Shown piece by piece: positions 33,731 to 41,557 of a stretch of 47,840 bases of DNA. The translations under genes were made by a program, and so were the position numbers. The stretch covers positions 1 through 47,840 of the forward strand of contig JBHPCZ010000010.1 in NCBI GenBank assembly GCA_042573625.1, written 5' to 3'. The notes beneath the pieces were generated by a model, which was given only the letters and a program-made list of their open reading frames with translations, did not search any database and was not told where the DNA came from. Numbering within the stretch: the stretch's first letter is position 1; each line of letters opens with the position of its first letter. This stretch comes from JBHPCZ01 sp042573625 (GTDB lineage Bacteria; Desulfobacterota; Desulfobacteria; Desulfobacterales; UBA11574).

Positions 33731-35269
33731 TTGATTCTATTCATTGAACCGATTTCAAAAAGTCCGGGAATGTACGCCCCAGCTTACCCGTTGCCTGTTC
33801 TGGAAATCGCCAGCTATATTAAGATGAACATGCCCGACACAGAAATCGAGATTATCTCCATCCCGATGGATTATGGTTTGCCGCTGAGCAAAGAAGGAAA
33901 AGAACAGATATACCGAGAATTCATGGCGGACCTTTCCCGAATAAAGCCCAAGGGGGTCGGCATTTCGTGTACTGCAATTTCGCAAGCTGAAGAAGTCATT
34001 CATTTATGTGACCTGATCAAGGAACAGGATCCCGATATTTATATCTTTATAGGGGGATATTTCCCGACCATTTACTATAAAGAGATGTTTTCCAGAACCT
34101 CGGCTGTGGATTTGATTGTGCTGGGTGAGGGGGAGGTAGCCACGCTTAAAATTGTTGAGTGTTTGGATAGAGGTAAACATCCGATTAATGACAATATTCC
34201 CAATCTGGCCTGGAAAATAGACGGCCAAATTCGCTTAACCCGGAGAGGAAATCGATTTGACCTGAGCAAAAAGGCGGTTTTAAACCTGGATTTATTAAAG
34301 CATCCCGGAGAATATGATATCCTGCCGTACGCATTCAGCCGGGGATGCCCTTATAAGTGCAATTTTTGTATGGAAGAATTGATACGACCGCACAGAAGGG
34401 AGGTTCCATTCGAGATCATCCGTCGCGACCTCAAAAATTTATCGCACCAAATCAACACCCAATCTCTACTGGTCAGTGATGCCCTTTTCAAGTCTTTTGA
34501 TCTATTTCCCTTACTTCGATCACTGGGCATGAAGGTTAATTTTGAAACTCGCTGTGATGTTCTGGATCCAGCTATCATTCATCAAATCAGAGACATATGC
34601 GAGGGATTGGCCCTTGGGTTTGAGTCGGCCAGTTACCACACCCTGAAACGGATGAACAAGGTCAGAGACAGATCCCACTACCAGCGATATATTTCCAATA
34701 CCCGGGCCATTTTCGAACAGGCCATGATACATGAAATACCGATAATGATTTTTATGATTGCCGGATATCCGGGCGACACGCAGGAGGATCTGGAGGCGAG
34801 TCTTGCCTTTGCCGAAACATTATTCAAAAACAGGGGGCCCGGGGGGCATATCTTTAAAATTGGCGAATGCCATGTTTATCCCAGAACCAAAATATATGAC
34901 CTTGCTGTTTCTCTACCGGATGTGATATTTGACGATGATGGTGTTTTCGGACAGAATGTCGTCCGGCAACCATCCGGGAATTTGAACTTCGAAACTGTTC
35001 TCGATTATATCAGAGAAATCTTTAACCTTTCCAATATCACACCAAAATTACAAGCAACGCTGCTGAATATGATGCCGTTTTTCAGGCTTCCACCGGATGT
35101 TATGAGAAATGAGATGATTCCTTCTGCATGTTTCAGGAACGACAACAGAGAAATATTCAATGTAAGAGGTGAGAGCCTTTCAATTTTCAGAGAGTTTGTT
35201 CCCGCGTTGACTGAAAAATATAAGAAAAGAATGTCAGGGCAAAGGGCGTTGCGTTCTTTGCCTTTTTAG
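33731..35269 (+). CDS. B12-domain radical SAM enzyme
   Basis: The 512-residue protein has an N-terminal cobalamin-binding-type Rossmann domain (residues of about 1-150; IYIFIGGYFPTIYYKEMFS, VLGEGEVATLKIVE) lacking the DxHxxG cobalt-ligating motif, then the radical SAM core with SRGCPYKCNFC (Cys206, Cys210, Cys213). Later segments (LALGFESASYHTLKRMNKVR, MIAGYPGDTQEDLEASLAF) are typical of the class. The start is TTG at 33731, six bases after AGGAGG. Chemistry is not predictable, but such enzymes often methylate or couple unactivated carbons. The adjacent acyltransferase suggests a lipid or acyl substrate (inference). Confidence 0.88.
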   Translation: MILFIEPISKSPGMYAPAYPLPVLEIASYIKMNMPDTEIEIISIPMDYGLPLSKEGKEQIYREFMADLSRIKPKGVGISCTAISQAEEVIHLCDLIKEQDPDIYIFIGGYFPTIYYKEMFSRTSAVDLIVLGEGEVATLKIVECLDRGKHPINDNIPNLAWKIDGQIRLTRRGNRFDLSKKAVLNLDLLKHPGEYDILPYAFSRGCPYKCNFCMEELIRPHRREVPFEIIRRDLKNLSHQINTQSLLVSDALFKSFDLFPLLRSLGMKVNFETRCDVLDPAIIHQIRDICEGLALGFESASYHTLKRMNKVRDRSHYQRYISNTRAIFEQAMIHEIPIMIFMIAGYPGDTQEDLEASLAFAETLFKNRGPGGHIFKIGECHVYPRTKIYDLAVSLPDVIFDDDGVFGQNVVRQPSGNLNFETVLDYIREIFNLSNITPKLQATLLNMMPFFRLPPDVMRNEMIPSACFRNDNREIFNVRGESLSIFREFVPALTEKYKKRMSGQRALRSLPF

Positions 35270-35278
35270 CTGTATCCT

Positions 35279-35600
35279 AAACCCTCCGTCTGGCGGAGGA
35301 TCCGGAGAGGTTCGACCGACCCGGGGTGCTCCGGTCAGAGCGGCATCACTCAACCGGTGTGTTGAATGTTGAATATCGTAGAAAAACAGGCGGTACCCCC
35401 TCGGGTTGGATGGGTCGTAGAATACGACACTGTGGCATGCCCAAGGTAGAGCGGAGCCCCCTCATCATTCGACATTCCTTGTTGGAAATTGGATATTCGG
35501 AATCAGCCAACGAGCGACGGTTTCAAGAGCCAACGGCGATGCCCTTTTATCGTGGGGGCTTCCTGATGCCTCCCGCTATGCGGGAGGAGGCTCACTCACT
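35279..35600 (+). repeat. dispersed intergenic repeat, copy B
   Basis: Matches copy A: GGCGGAGGATCCGGAGAGGT at its start, TTGTTGGAAATTGGATATTC in the middle, CCCGCTATGCGGGAGGA at the end. The middle is replaced by a different stretch with AATACGAC and TCGTAGAATAC. It separates the radical SAM gene from the kinase gene. Confidence 0.65.
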
Positions 35601-35681
35601 TTTTTTGTAAAAATCTACCTTAGCGTTATGATGGATTCCCCAGACATCAACGCACAATAACAACAAGGACGCCATGAAAAG

Positions 35682-37682
35682 ATGGAAAAAGAAACAAGCT
35701 GCATAAACTCCGGGGTTGTTCTGGATTATATGAAAGAGCACTATGAGGGCGACCATTCAATCCTCTTGGAAAATCTTGATCCTGAGATTGATGTCCTTTC
35801 GGACCCTGAAAGCTATTTAAGGGATCCCAATAACTGGATTTCCTGCACCGTTGCCTCAAAGATGTACGAACGGGCAAGATTGATGCTCAATGACGATATG
35901 GCTGCGTACAAAATGGCCCGATACGCCTTTGGGAGATATTCCCTGGGCTATGCTCAGCGGATCATCATCAAGGCGTTCTGGTCGGTGAAAAAACTGATAA
36001 AAAATTCTCAAAGCATCAATGACAAGTGGAACAGAAATAAAAAAATTGAGGTTGTGGAAATCAAGGGCAACACCGCTGTCATGCGGTTACACTGGGATCC
36101 CGAAATGGATGTTAGCAAAGACATATGCCTGTACAATCAGGGCGCTTATACCTCCATGCCGCTGATCTGGGGAGGAGAGCTTCCGACACTTAAAGAAAAA
36201 TGTTGTTATTTTGATGGTGCGCCGTATTGTGAATACCATTTTAAATGGCCTTTTAAAAACAGATTCCATGAGATTTTTTCCCGGTTTTTTGCATCAAAAG
36301 CTGTTCTGGTGGACACAATAAAGGAGATGGAGAAAGATAAAAAAATTATCGAGCAAAAGTATGAGGAGGTCAACCGGCTGAATGTAGAGCTGAACCAAAA
36401 AATCAAACAGCTTGAGGCTTTACATGATACCGGAAAGGCGATCCTTTCGCTGCTGGATCTGGAGCAGCTTCTAAGCGTGATTATGAATCTTCTCTCCAGC
36501 GTATGTGAGATCAATCGTGCAATTATCATGCTGCTGAATGAAAAGGACGGATGCCTTGAGTATATTCACGGCGTAGGGTTTGACGAGGAAATCCCGGAGG
36601 AGGTGAAAAAGTACACGGTTCCCATGGATCGACTCAGTAACATACTGGCAAGAGTTGCCAGTACCGGACGTCCGGAGTATGTTCCCGAAGTCGAAGCGTC
36701 ACGACTGAGAAAGGAAAATATTATCTTAACTTTCGGAAAACCGAGTTCGGTGTATGTGGTTCCCCTGATCACCCGCTCCAAGGTCATCGGTGTCATCGCC
36801 ACGGATGCTGTTCAGGGGAAAGGGGTGCCAGAAGAAACCCGGGAAACCCTGAAAATATTTGCGTCCCAGATCGCGATCGCCATTGAAAACGCAAAGCTTT
36901 ACAGTAGACTCCAGAAACAGATGGAGGAGTTAAAACGTTCGCACGCGCTGTTGAGCAGGGCGGAAAAATTTTCATTTTTGGGGAACCTTGCTGCCAGGCT
37001 GGCCCATGAGATCAAGAACCCTATGACGGCAATAGGGACTTTCATTCAGATGATGCCAAAAAAACACAACGATGAGGAATTCCGTAGAGACTTTCATCAG
37101 ATCGCAATGGAAGAGACAAACCGTGTAAATAATCTCGTTACAGAACTTCTGGACCTGGTAAAAACCAGCGAACCGCATTTTGAACTCAACGATCTTCACA
37201 CCTTAATTAATAAAATGATTCTTCTTGTTTCGCCCCAGAGCCATGCGAAAAGGATTCGAATTGCGCGTCAATTTGATCCAGATATCGGGCAGGTATGGAT
37301 GGACACTGAAAAGATGAAACAGATTATCCTAAACCTTCTTGCCAATGCAATCGACTTCGTCCCTGAAGGGGGAAAAATCAAACTGGTAACAAGGCATTTT
37401 AAAGAAAAGGGGAAATCTTCGTTTGTTCGCATCGAGGTTCAAGACAACGGTCTCGGGATACCCCAGTCTATGATTGACAAGGTGTTCGATCCCTATTTTA
37501 CCACCAAACACAAAAGCAGCATGCATAAAGGAACCGGCCTTGGCCTTTTTATTTCCCATCAAAATATGCAGGACCATGGCGGCACCATCGAAGTCAACAG
37601 CAAGGTGGATGAAGGGACGACGTTTATTCTAACACTACCCGAAAATCATTCCTTTGATCATCAGCAAAAAGATATGAGCTAA
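35682..37682 (+). CDS. sensor histidine kinase with V4R-like, GAF and HisKA domains
   Basis: The 666-residue protein has no membrane helix, so it senses a cytoplasmic signal. Residues of about 1-200 resemble V4R-type small-molecule-binding domains, ending in the characteristic CCYFDGAPYCEYHF. A coiled-coil linker (about 210-245) leads to a GAF domain (about 250-400). The HisKA H-box is LAARLAHEIKNP with His442, and the ATPase boxes are NLLANAID, DNGLGIP and GTGLGL. It may phosphorylate the sigma54-type regulator encoded 3.8 kb away, although the two genes are on opposite strands. The cysteines in the V4R segment could bind metal or sense redox state (inference). The enolase-type gene follows after six bases. 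Confidence 0.93.
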   Translation: MEKETSCINSGVVLDYMKEHYEGDHSILLENLDPEIDVLSDPESYLRDPNNWISCTVASKMYERARLMLNDDMAAYKMARYAFGRYSLGYAQRIIIKAFWSVKKLIKNSQSINDKWNRNKKIEVVEIKGNTAVMRLHWDPEMDVSKDICLYNQGAYTSMPLIWGGELPTLKEKCCYFDGAPYCEYHFKWPFKNRFHEIFSRFFASKAVLVDTIKEMEKDKKIIEQKYEEVNRLNVELNQKIKQLEALHDTGKAILSLLDLEQLLSVIMNLLSSVCEINRAIIMLLNEKDGCLEYIHGVGFDEEIPEEVKKYTVPMDRLSNILARVASTGRPEYVPEVEASRLRKENIILTFGKPSSVYVVPLITRSKVIGVIATDAVQGKGVPEETRETLKIFASQIAIAIENAKLYSRLQKQMEELKRSHALLSRAEKFSFLGNLAARLAHEIKNPMTAIGTFIQMMPKKHNDEEFRRDFHQIAMEETNRVNNLVTELLDLVKTSEPHFELNDLHTLINKMILLVSPQSHAKRIRIARQFDPDIGQVWMDTEKMKQIILNLLANAIDFVPEGGKIKLVTRHFKEKGKSSFVRIEVQDNGLGIPQSMIDKVFDPYFTTKHKSSMHKGTGLGLFISHQNMQDHGGTIEVNSKVDEGTTFILTLPENHSFDHQQKDMS

Positions 37683-37688
37683 AAGAAT

Positions 37689-38840
37689 ATGCAAATAGAC
37701 AAGGTCAGAGTGCACAGGGTTAACCTTCCTTTTTCGTTTGATTTTTCACACTCATTGAGAAGAAGATCATCGGTCAGAAACATCGTTGTCGAAGTTATTG
37801 CCAACCAGGGAGAAATTGCCGGTTATGGAGAAGGCGCACCCAGATCATATGTCACAGGGGAGTCTCAGGAAGGCGCTGTCGATAGCATACACCGTTTCAC
37901 GCAAAAAGATAATTTCCCCTGGGAGTTGCATGATATTTCTCAGATATGGCGTTTTGCAGACAACCTTCCCCAGGGAAAGGAACATAACGCTGCGATTTGT
38001 GCCATCGAGATTGCGCTTCTGGATGCGCTGGGCAGGTTTCAGAAAATAAATATCCTCGAATATTTTCCCAAAGATTTTTTTACTAACATTATTTATTATG
38101 GCGTCGGAATACCGATCGGCGATAAAAAAAGCATATTGGAACTATGCCGGTTGATCAAAAATGGGAAAATTCATAAACTGAAGCTGAAAATGGGGAAAGA
38201 TATTGCTCAAAATATAGAGATTTTTGAAGCTGTCCGGCTGGTTTTCGGAGATCATTACGATCTAAAAATAGACGTGAACGGTGTCTGGGACAGAGAGCTT
38301 GCCGCCAAACACCTGTCCCTGATTCGGGATTACAGGGTGAAGGTTGTGGAACAGCCTATGATGCCGGACAAACCGGATATGGCTGATTTCGCCCGCCACA
38401 TGAAGGCTTCCGGTGTGGCCCTGATGGCTGACGAGTCGGTCTGTTCTTTTGAAGATGTTAAACGGGTTGCCAAAGAGGGCTACTATAACATGATAAATGT
38501 CAGATTGTCCAAATGCGGCGGGTTTAGAAAATCGTTCAGGATAATCGATTTTTTGAGGCAAAATGGGATTCCATTCCAAATCGGATGTCACCTGGGGGAA
38601 TCAGGGCTTCTTTCCGCGGCGGGCAGGGTATTATCCCTCTTATGCGGTGATGCCATATACTATGACGGATCGTACGACGAGTTCCTGTTAAAGGAGAATA
38701 TTACAACTGAAGATGTTACCTTTGGGCCTAAAGGCTTGGCAGGTCCCCTGAATGGCCCGGGACTGGGTGTGATCGTCAATCGAGACAGCTTAAATCGCTT
38801 GCGCTTCGGCGCCGTTCCCTTAACGATTATGAGGCACTGA
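37689..38840 (+). CDS. enolase-superfamily enzyme (muconate cycloisomerase/dipeptide epimerase type)
   Basis: The 383-residue protein has the barrel of the muconate-lactonising subgroup: the lysine motif KLKLKMG, metal ligands in DVNGVWD, VEQPM and ADESVCS, and INVRLSKCGGF after them. Members include L-Ala-D/L-Glu epimerases, o-succinylbenzoate synthases and cycloisomerases. It is adjacent to the kinase (six bases) and probably co-transcribed, but the substrate cannot be told. The next downstream gene is a peptidase-type M20 on the opposite strand. Confidence 0.88.
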   Translation: MQIDKVRVHRVNLPFSFDFSHSLRRRSSVRNIVVEVIANQGEIAGYGEGAPRSYVTGESQEGAVDSIHRFTQKDNFPWELHDISQIWRFADNLPQGKEHNAAICAIEIALLDALGRFQKINILEYFPKDFFTNIIYYGVGIPIGDKKSILELCRLIKNGKIHKLKLKMGKDIAQNIEIFEAVRLVFGDHYDLKIDVNGVWDRELAAKHLSLIRDYRVKVVEQPMMPDKPDMADFARHMKASGVALMADESVCSFEDVKRVAKEGYYNMINVRLSKCGGFRKSFRIIDFLRQNGIPFQIGCHLGESGLLSAAGRVLSLLCGDAIYYDGSYDEFLLKENITTEDVTFGPKGLAGPLNGPGLGVIVNRDSLNRLRFGAVPLTIMRH

Positions 38841-39107
38841 TCTATGGTGCTCCGGAAAAAGCGGGATAACGCCACCGGTGCTTTCAATATCCAATATCGA
38901 ATATAGAAGGAAAACAGCGTGTTTACCTTTGAGTTGAATTTTCCGTGAAATTTGGCGCTGTCATATTACAAAGGCAAGAAAAAGAACACTTCATCATTCG
39001 ATATTCCTTGTTGGATATTGGATATTCGGTAGCCGCAAAATAACGGCTGTTTTGAAGACCGGTGCGATGCCCCCATCGTGGGAGCTTCCGAGCCCGGATG
39101 CTTTACT
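38841..39107 (+). repeat. dispersed intergenic repeat, copy C
   Basis: Begins right after the enolase-gene stop: TGGTGCTCCGG, then AATATCCAATATCGAATATA, GAAGGAAAACAG, CACTTCATCATTCGATATTC, TTGTTGGATATTGGATATTC. It shares its order with copy A and fills most of the 310-base gap to the M20 gene. Confidence 0.65.
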
Positions 39108-39151
39108 CAGAAATGATCCTTTCCCCGGCAAGTCCCGACGAGTTGGGATTC

Positions 39152-40351
39152 TCATCGGGTTTCCGTCTGCGATGACAGACCTTCCAGATATTGTGTAAGG
39201 ACCTTTCCAAACAATAGTGCCCCCACATCGAGAACCCTTTCATCCAGATTAAAGTGAGGGGAATGGAGTCCGTGAAGGAACCCTTTGTCCGGAGCGTGGC
39301 AGCCCAGTCCGATCATTACCCCGGGCCATCTTTCAATAAAAAACGCAAAATCTTCGGCGCCCATTCTGGGTGGTAGGATGTGGACATGGTCATCTCCGAT
39401 AAGGTTTCTGGCACAGTTCATCGTGAATGTCACGAGTTCAGGATGGTTGACCAGTACGGGATAGCCCGGTTTGATCTCAAGGGTTGCGGTAATATTGAAA
39501 GAGACCTCTAATCCCTTGAGCAGTTCCTCCAGGCGCCTGATGATCTGCTCCCGGATTCCCGGACGAAGGGTTCGAAGGGTGCCTTCCAGGAGGGCTTTTT
39601 CAGGTATGATATTTGATGCTGTCCCGGCCTGAAAGCGACCGATGGTGATTACGGCGCTTTCCAGGGGTGGCAGATCGCGGCTGATCAGCGTCTGTAGCTG
39701 GGTCACGACATGGGCGCCGGCCACAATGGGATCTTTACATTGATGGGGGTAGGCGCCGTGACCTCCTTTGCCTCTCAAACGGATTTTGAAGGCATCGGCT
39801 GCGGCGTTGGAAAGTTCAGCGGCAATTCCAATATGCCCCACAGCGAGTGACGGATACAAGTGCCCGCCAAAAATGGCCCTTATCTGCAGTGGGTCAAAAA
39901 TGCCGGTTTCCAGCATGGCTTTTGCCCCTGCCCCGCCTTCTTCCGCGGGCTGGAAGAGAAAAAGAATTTCACCCGAACCATTCTGGGGCCACTTGTTTTC
40001 CAGCAACCAACGTATGGTTCCCAGCACGATGGTCATGTGCGCGTCGTGGCCGCAGGCATGCATGAAGCCCTGGTGCTGGGATGTAAAAGGAACATCGGTG
40101 GCCTCTGTAAGGGGTAGGGCATCCATGTCGGCTCGCAAAGCGACCACGGGACCGGGTTGCTTTGCCTTTAGCGTTGCGACCACACCGGTTTTGGCGATTC
40201 CTGCTTGAAAGGGAACCTTAAGCTCATCGAGCACTTCGCAGATTTTGGCGGCGGTCTTATGTTCCTTGTAGGCCGGTTCCGGAATTCGGTGAAAGTGGCG
40301 ACGCAAATCTACAAGCCAGTCGTGAAAGGCGTTTGGCAAGGTCTCCTGCAT
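39152..40351 (-). CDS. M20-family amidohydrolase (N-acyl-amino-acid type)
   Basis: The 399-residue protein is a metal-dependent amidohydrolase of the M20D subfamily (hippurate hydrolase, IAA-amino-acid hydrolase and related). Metal-site and catalytic motifs are RADMDALPLTE, HACGHDAHM, FQPAEEGGAGAKAML, FGGHLYPSL and MGAEDFAFF. A lid domain begins around LRGKGGHGAYPH. I chose the ATG at 40351, with GGGGG upstream; extending to 40435 adds 28 residues encoded by a foldback element and is rejected. Possible substrates are N-acyl amino acids; certainty about which is low. Confidence 0.93.
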   Translation of the reverse strand: MQETLPNAFHDWLVDLRRHFHRIPEPAYKEHKTAAKICEVLDELKVPFQAGIAKTGVVATLKAKQPGPVVALRADMDALPLTEATDVPFTSQHQGFMHACGHDAHMTIVLGTIRWLLENKWPQNGSGEILFLFQPAEEGGAGAKAMLETGIFDPLQIRAIFGGHLYPSLAVGHIGIAAELSNAAADAFKIRLRGKGGHGAYPHQCKDPIVAGAHVVTQLQTLISRDLPPLESAVITIGRFQAGTASNIIPEKALLEGTLRTLRPGIREQIIRRLEELLKGLEVSFNITATLEIKPGYPVLVNHPELVTFTMNCARNLIGDDHVHILPPRMGAEDFAFFIERWPGVMIGLGCHAPDKGFLHGLHSPHFNLDERVLDVGALLFGKVLTQYLEGLSSQTETR

Positions 40352-40370
40352 TTTTAAGCCCCCTTTGTTT

Positions 40371-40513
40371 AGAACCCATCTCAAAAACAATCTAAGTGCC
40401 CATGGCGGTGTTGCGAAACGGTTCAAAATACTCACATACTACGTGTATGCTCCGCTTTTTCGACTGTTTCGCGCCTTGCCCTGAACCCTAATCTTATTTT
40501 TGAGATAGGTTCT
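40371..40513. mobile_element. MITE-like foldback element, 143 bp
   Basis: The ends are inverse complements (AGAACCCATCTCAAAAA at one end; the other reads AGAACCTATCTCAAAAA on the minus strand). Inner arms GCGAAACGGTTCAAAA and the complement of TTTTCGACTGTTTCGC continue the palindrome to a centre near ACATACTACGTGTATG. No transposase is present. It stands 20 bases from the M20 start. Target-site duplication was not clear. Confidence 0.7.
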
Positions 40514-40527
40514 ATTAGGATTTTCAG

Positions 40528-40735
40528 GAGTGAGCTCTGTTCCAGCAAAACGGGAGGCATAAGGAAGCCTCCCCGATGGCGGCATCGCCCCCAACCTTGA
40601 AAACGGTTTCTATTTTACAAGTTGACGAATATCCAATATTCAACAAGAAATGTCGAATGATCAAGTCTTTTTAGCCGTTGTAAAATGGCAGCGCTGAATT
40701 TTGCGAAAAAATTCAACATAAATAGAACAGGGTTG
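40528..40735 (-). repeat. dispersed intergenic repeat, copy E (reverse orientation)
   Basis: Read on the minus strand it has TTGTTGAATATTGGATATTC and ends with GCGATGCCGCCATCGGGGAG and GCTTCC, as do copies A-C. It lies beside the foldback element, between the M20 gene and the promoter of the next gene. Confidence 0.6.
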
Positions 40736-40761
40736 ACAAAATTGAAATATCTCTCATTATA
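40733..40761 (+). promoter_or_regulatory. putative sigma70-type promoter
   Basis: TTGACA (40733-40738) and ATTATA (40756-40761) are 17 bases apart, about 100 bases upstream of the small carboxymuconolactone-decarboxylase-like gene. Confidence 0.45.
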
Positions 40762-40860
40762 TTTCAAAATATTTCTTTTTACACTAAACAAACCATAAAG
40801 CAACATGCAGGGCTCAGATTGGTTTATTATCAACATTTTATCAACAACAAAGGAGAGATT

Positions 40861-41181
40861 ATGTATTTACCGAAAATTTTCGAAAAATTTTCTGCTGACT
40901 TCCCGGAAGTATTTAAGGATTATGAGAAATTGGGAATTTCTTGTCGAAATGCCGGCCCCATTGAGGAAAAGTATCAGGATCTTATCAAGCTCGGGATCGC
41001 TATTGGCGCAAATTCCCAAGGGTCAGTCAGGTCTCATACAAGGAAGTCCCTGGCTTCAGGCGCTACCCCGGAGGAAGTTGTTCATGCGGTTTTATTGGCG
41101 CTGACAACAACGGGTTTTCCCAATATGATGGCAGCAATGACCTGGGCAAATGAGGTTCTGGAAGAGAATCCAGCAGGATAA
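40861..41181 (+). CDS. carboxymuconolactone decarboxylase (CMD/AhpD) fold protein
   Basis: The 106-residue protein begins at the ATG at 40861, following AAAGGAGAG. It has the helical CMD fold pattern: DLIKLGIAIGANSQGSVRSHTRKSLASGATPEEVVHAVLLALTTTGFP. Many AhpD-like members have a CxxC at the position of the SQGSVRSH segment; here both cysteines are missing, so peroxidase-type redox chemistry is unlikely. One cysteine (GISCRNAG) remains. The function is unknown. A longer frame from 40819 is rejected because it would begin before the ribosome-binding site. Confidence 0.82.
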   Translation: MYLPKIFEKFSADFPEVFKDYEKLGISCRNAGPIEEKYQDLIKLGIAIGANSQGSVRSHTRKSLASGATPEEVVHAVLLALTTTGFPNMMAAMTWANEVLEENPAG

Positions 41182-41238
41182 ATATCCTGGTCCAGAGGGC
41201 CAGGCTTTGGGTTACCCCTGGAAAGGGCTATTTTACTG

Positions 41239-41490
41239 TTGAACGGGTTAAATGCGAAATTCGAATATCGAAATCCGAGACAAATCTTAAATTCGAATGC
41301 TCAAATGCTCAAAACAATCAAGAAAATGTCATTTCATAACGGTGAATTTGTTTTGAACATTAGAATTTTGGTCATTCGAGCTTGTTTCGTATTTATCCCC
41401 GTCGGGATGCTTCGCGCGGATTTCGTGGTTACCCCTTCGGGGTGCTTCGCGCTAATTTTGTATCAATTTATTTCGGCAGAGCCATAGGTC
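41239..41490. repeat. intergenic repeat-like DNA, second type
   Basis: The 370-base gap before the ABC-F gene contains AATTCGAATATCGAAATCCG, a stretch of short AAATGCTCAAA-like units, and two similar G+C-rich modules, one with CCCGTCGGGATGCTTCGCGC and the other with CCCTTCGGGGTGCTTCGCGC, 20 bases apart. It has no credible coding frame. Confidence 0.4.
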
Positions 41491-41557
41491 TCTGACCTGG
41501 CCCAAAGGACCAAGTTTTTCAGGGCAAAATAAAAGTTATAGATTTTCAGATAAACAG

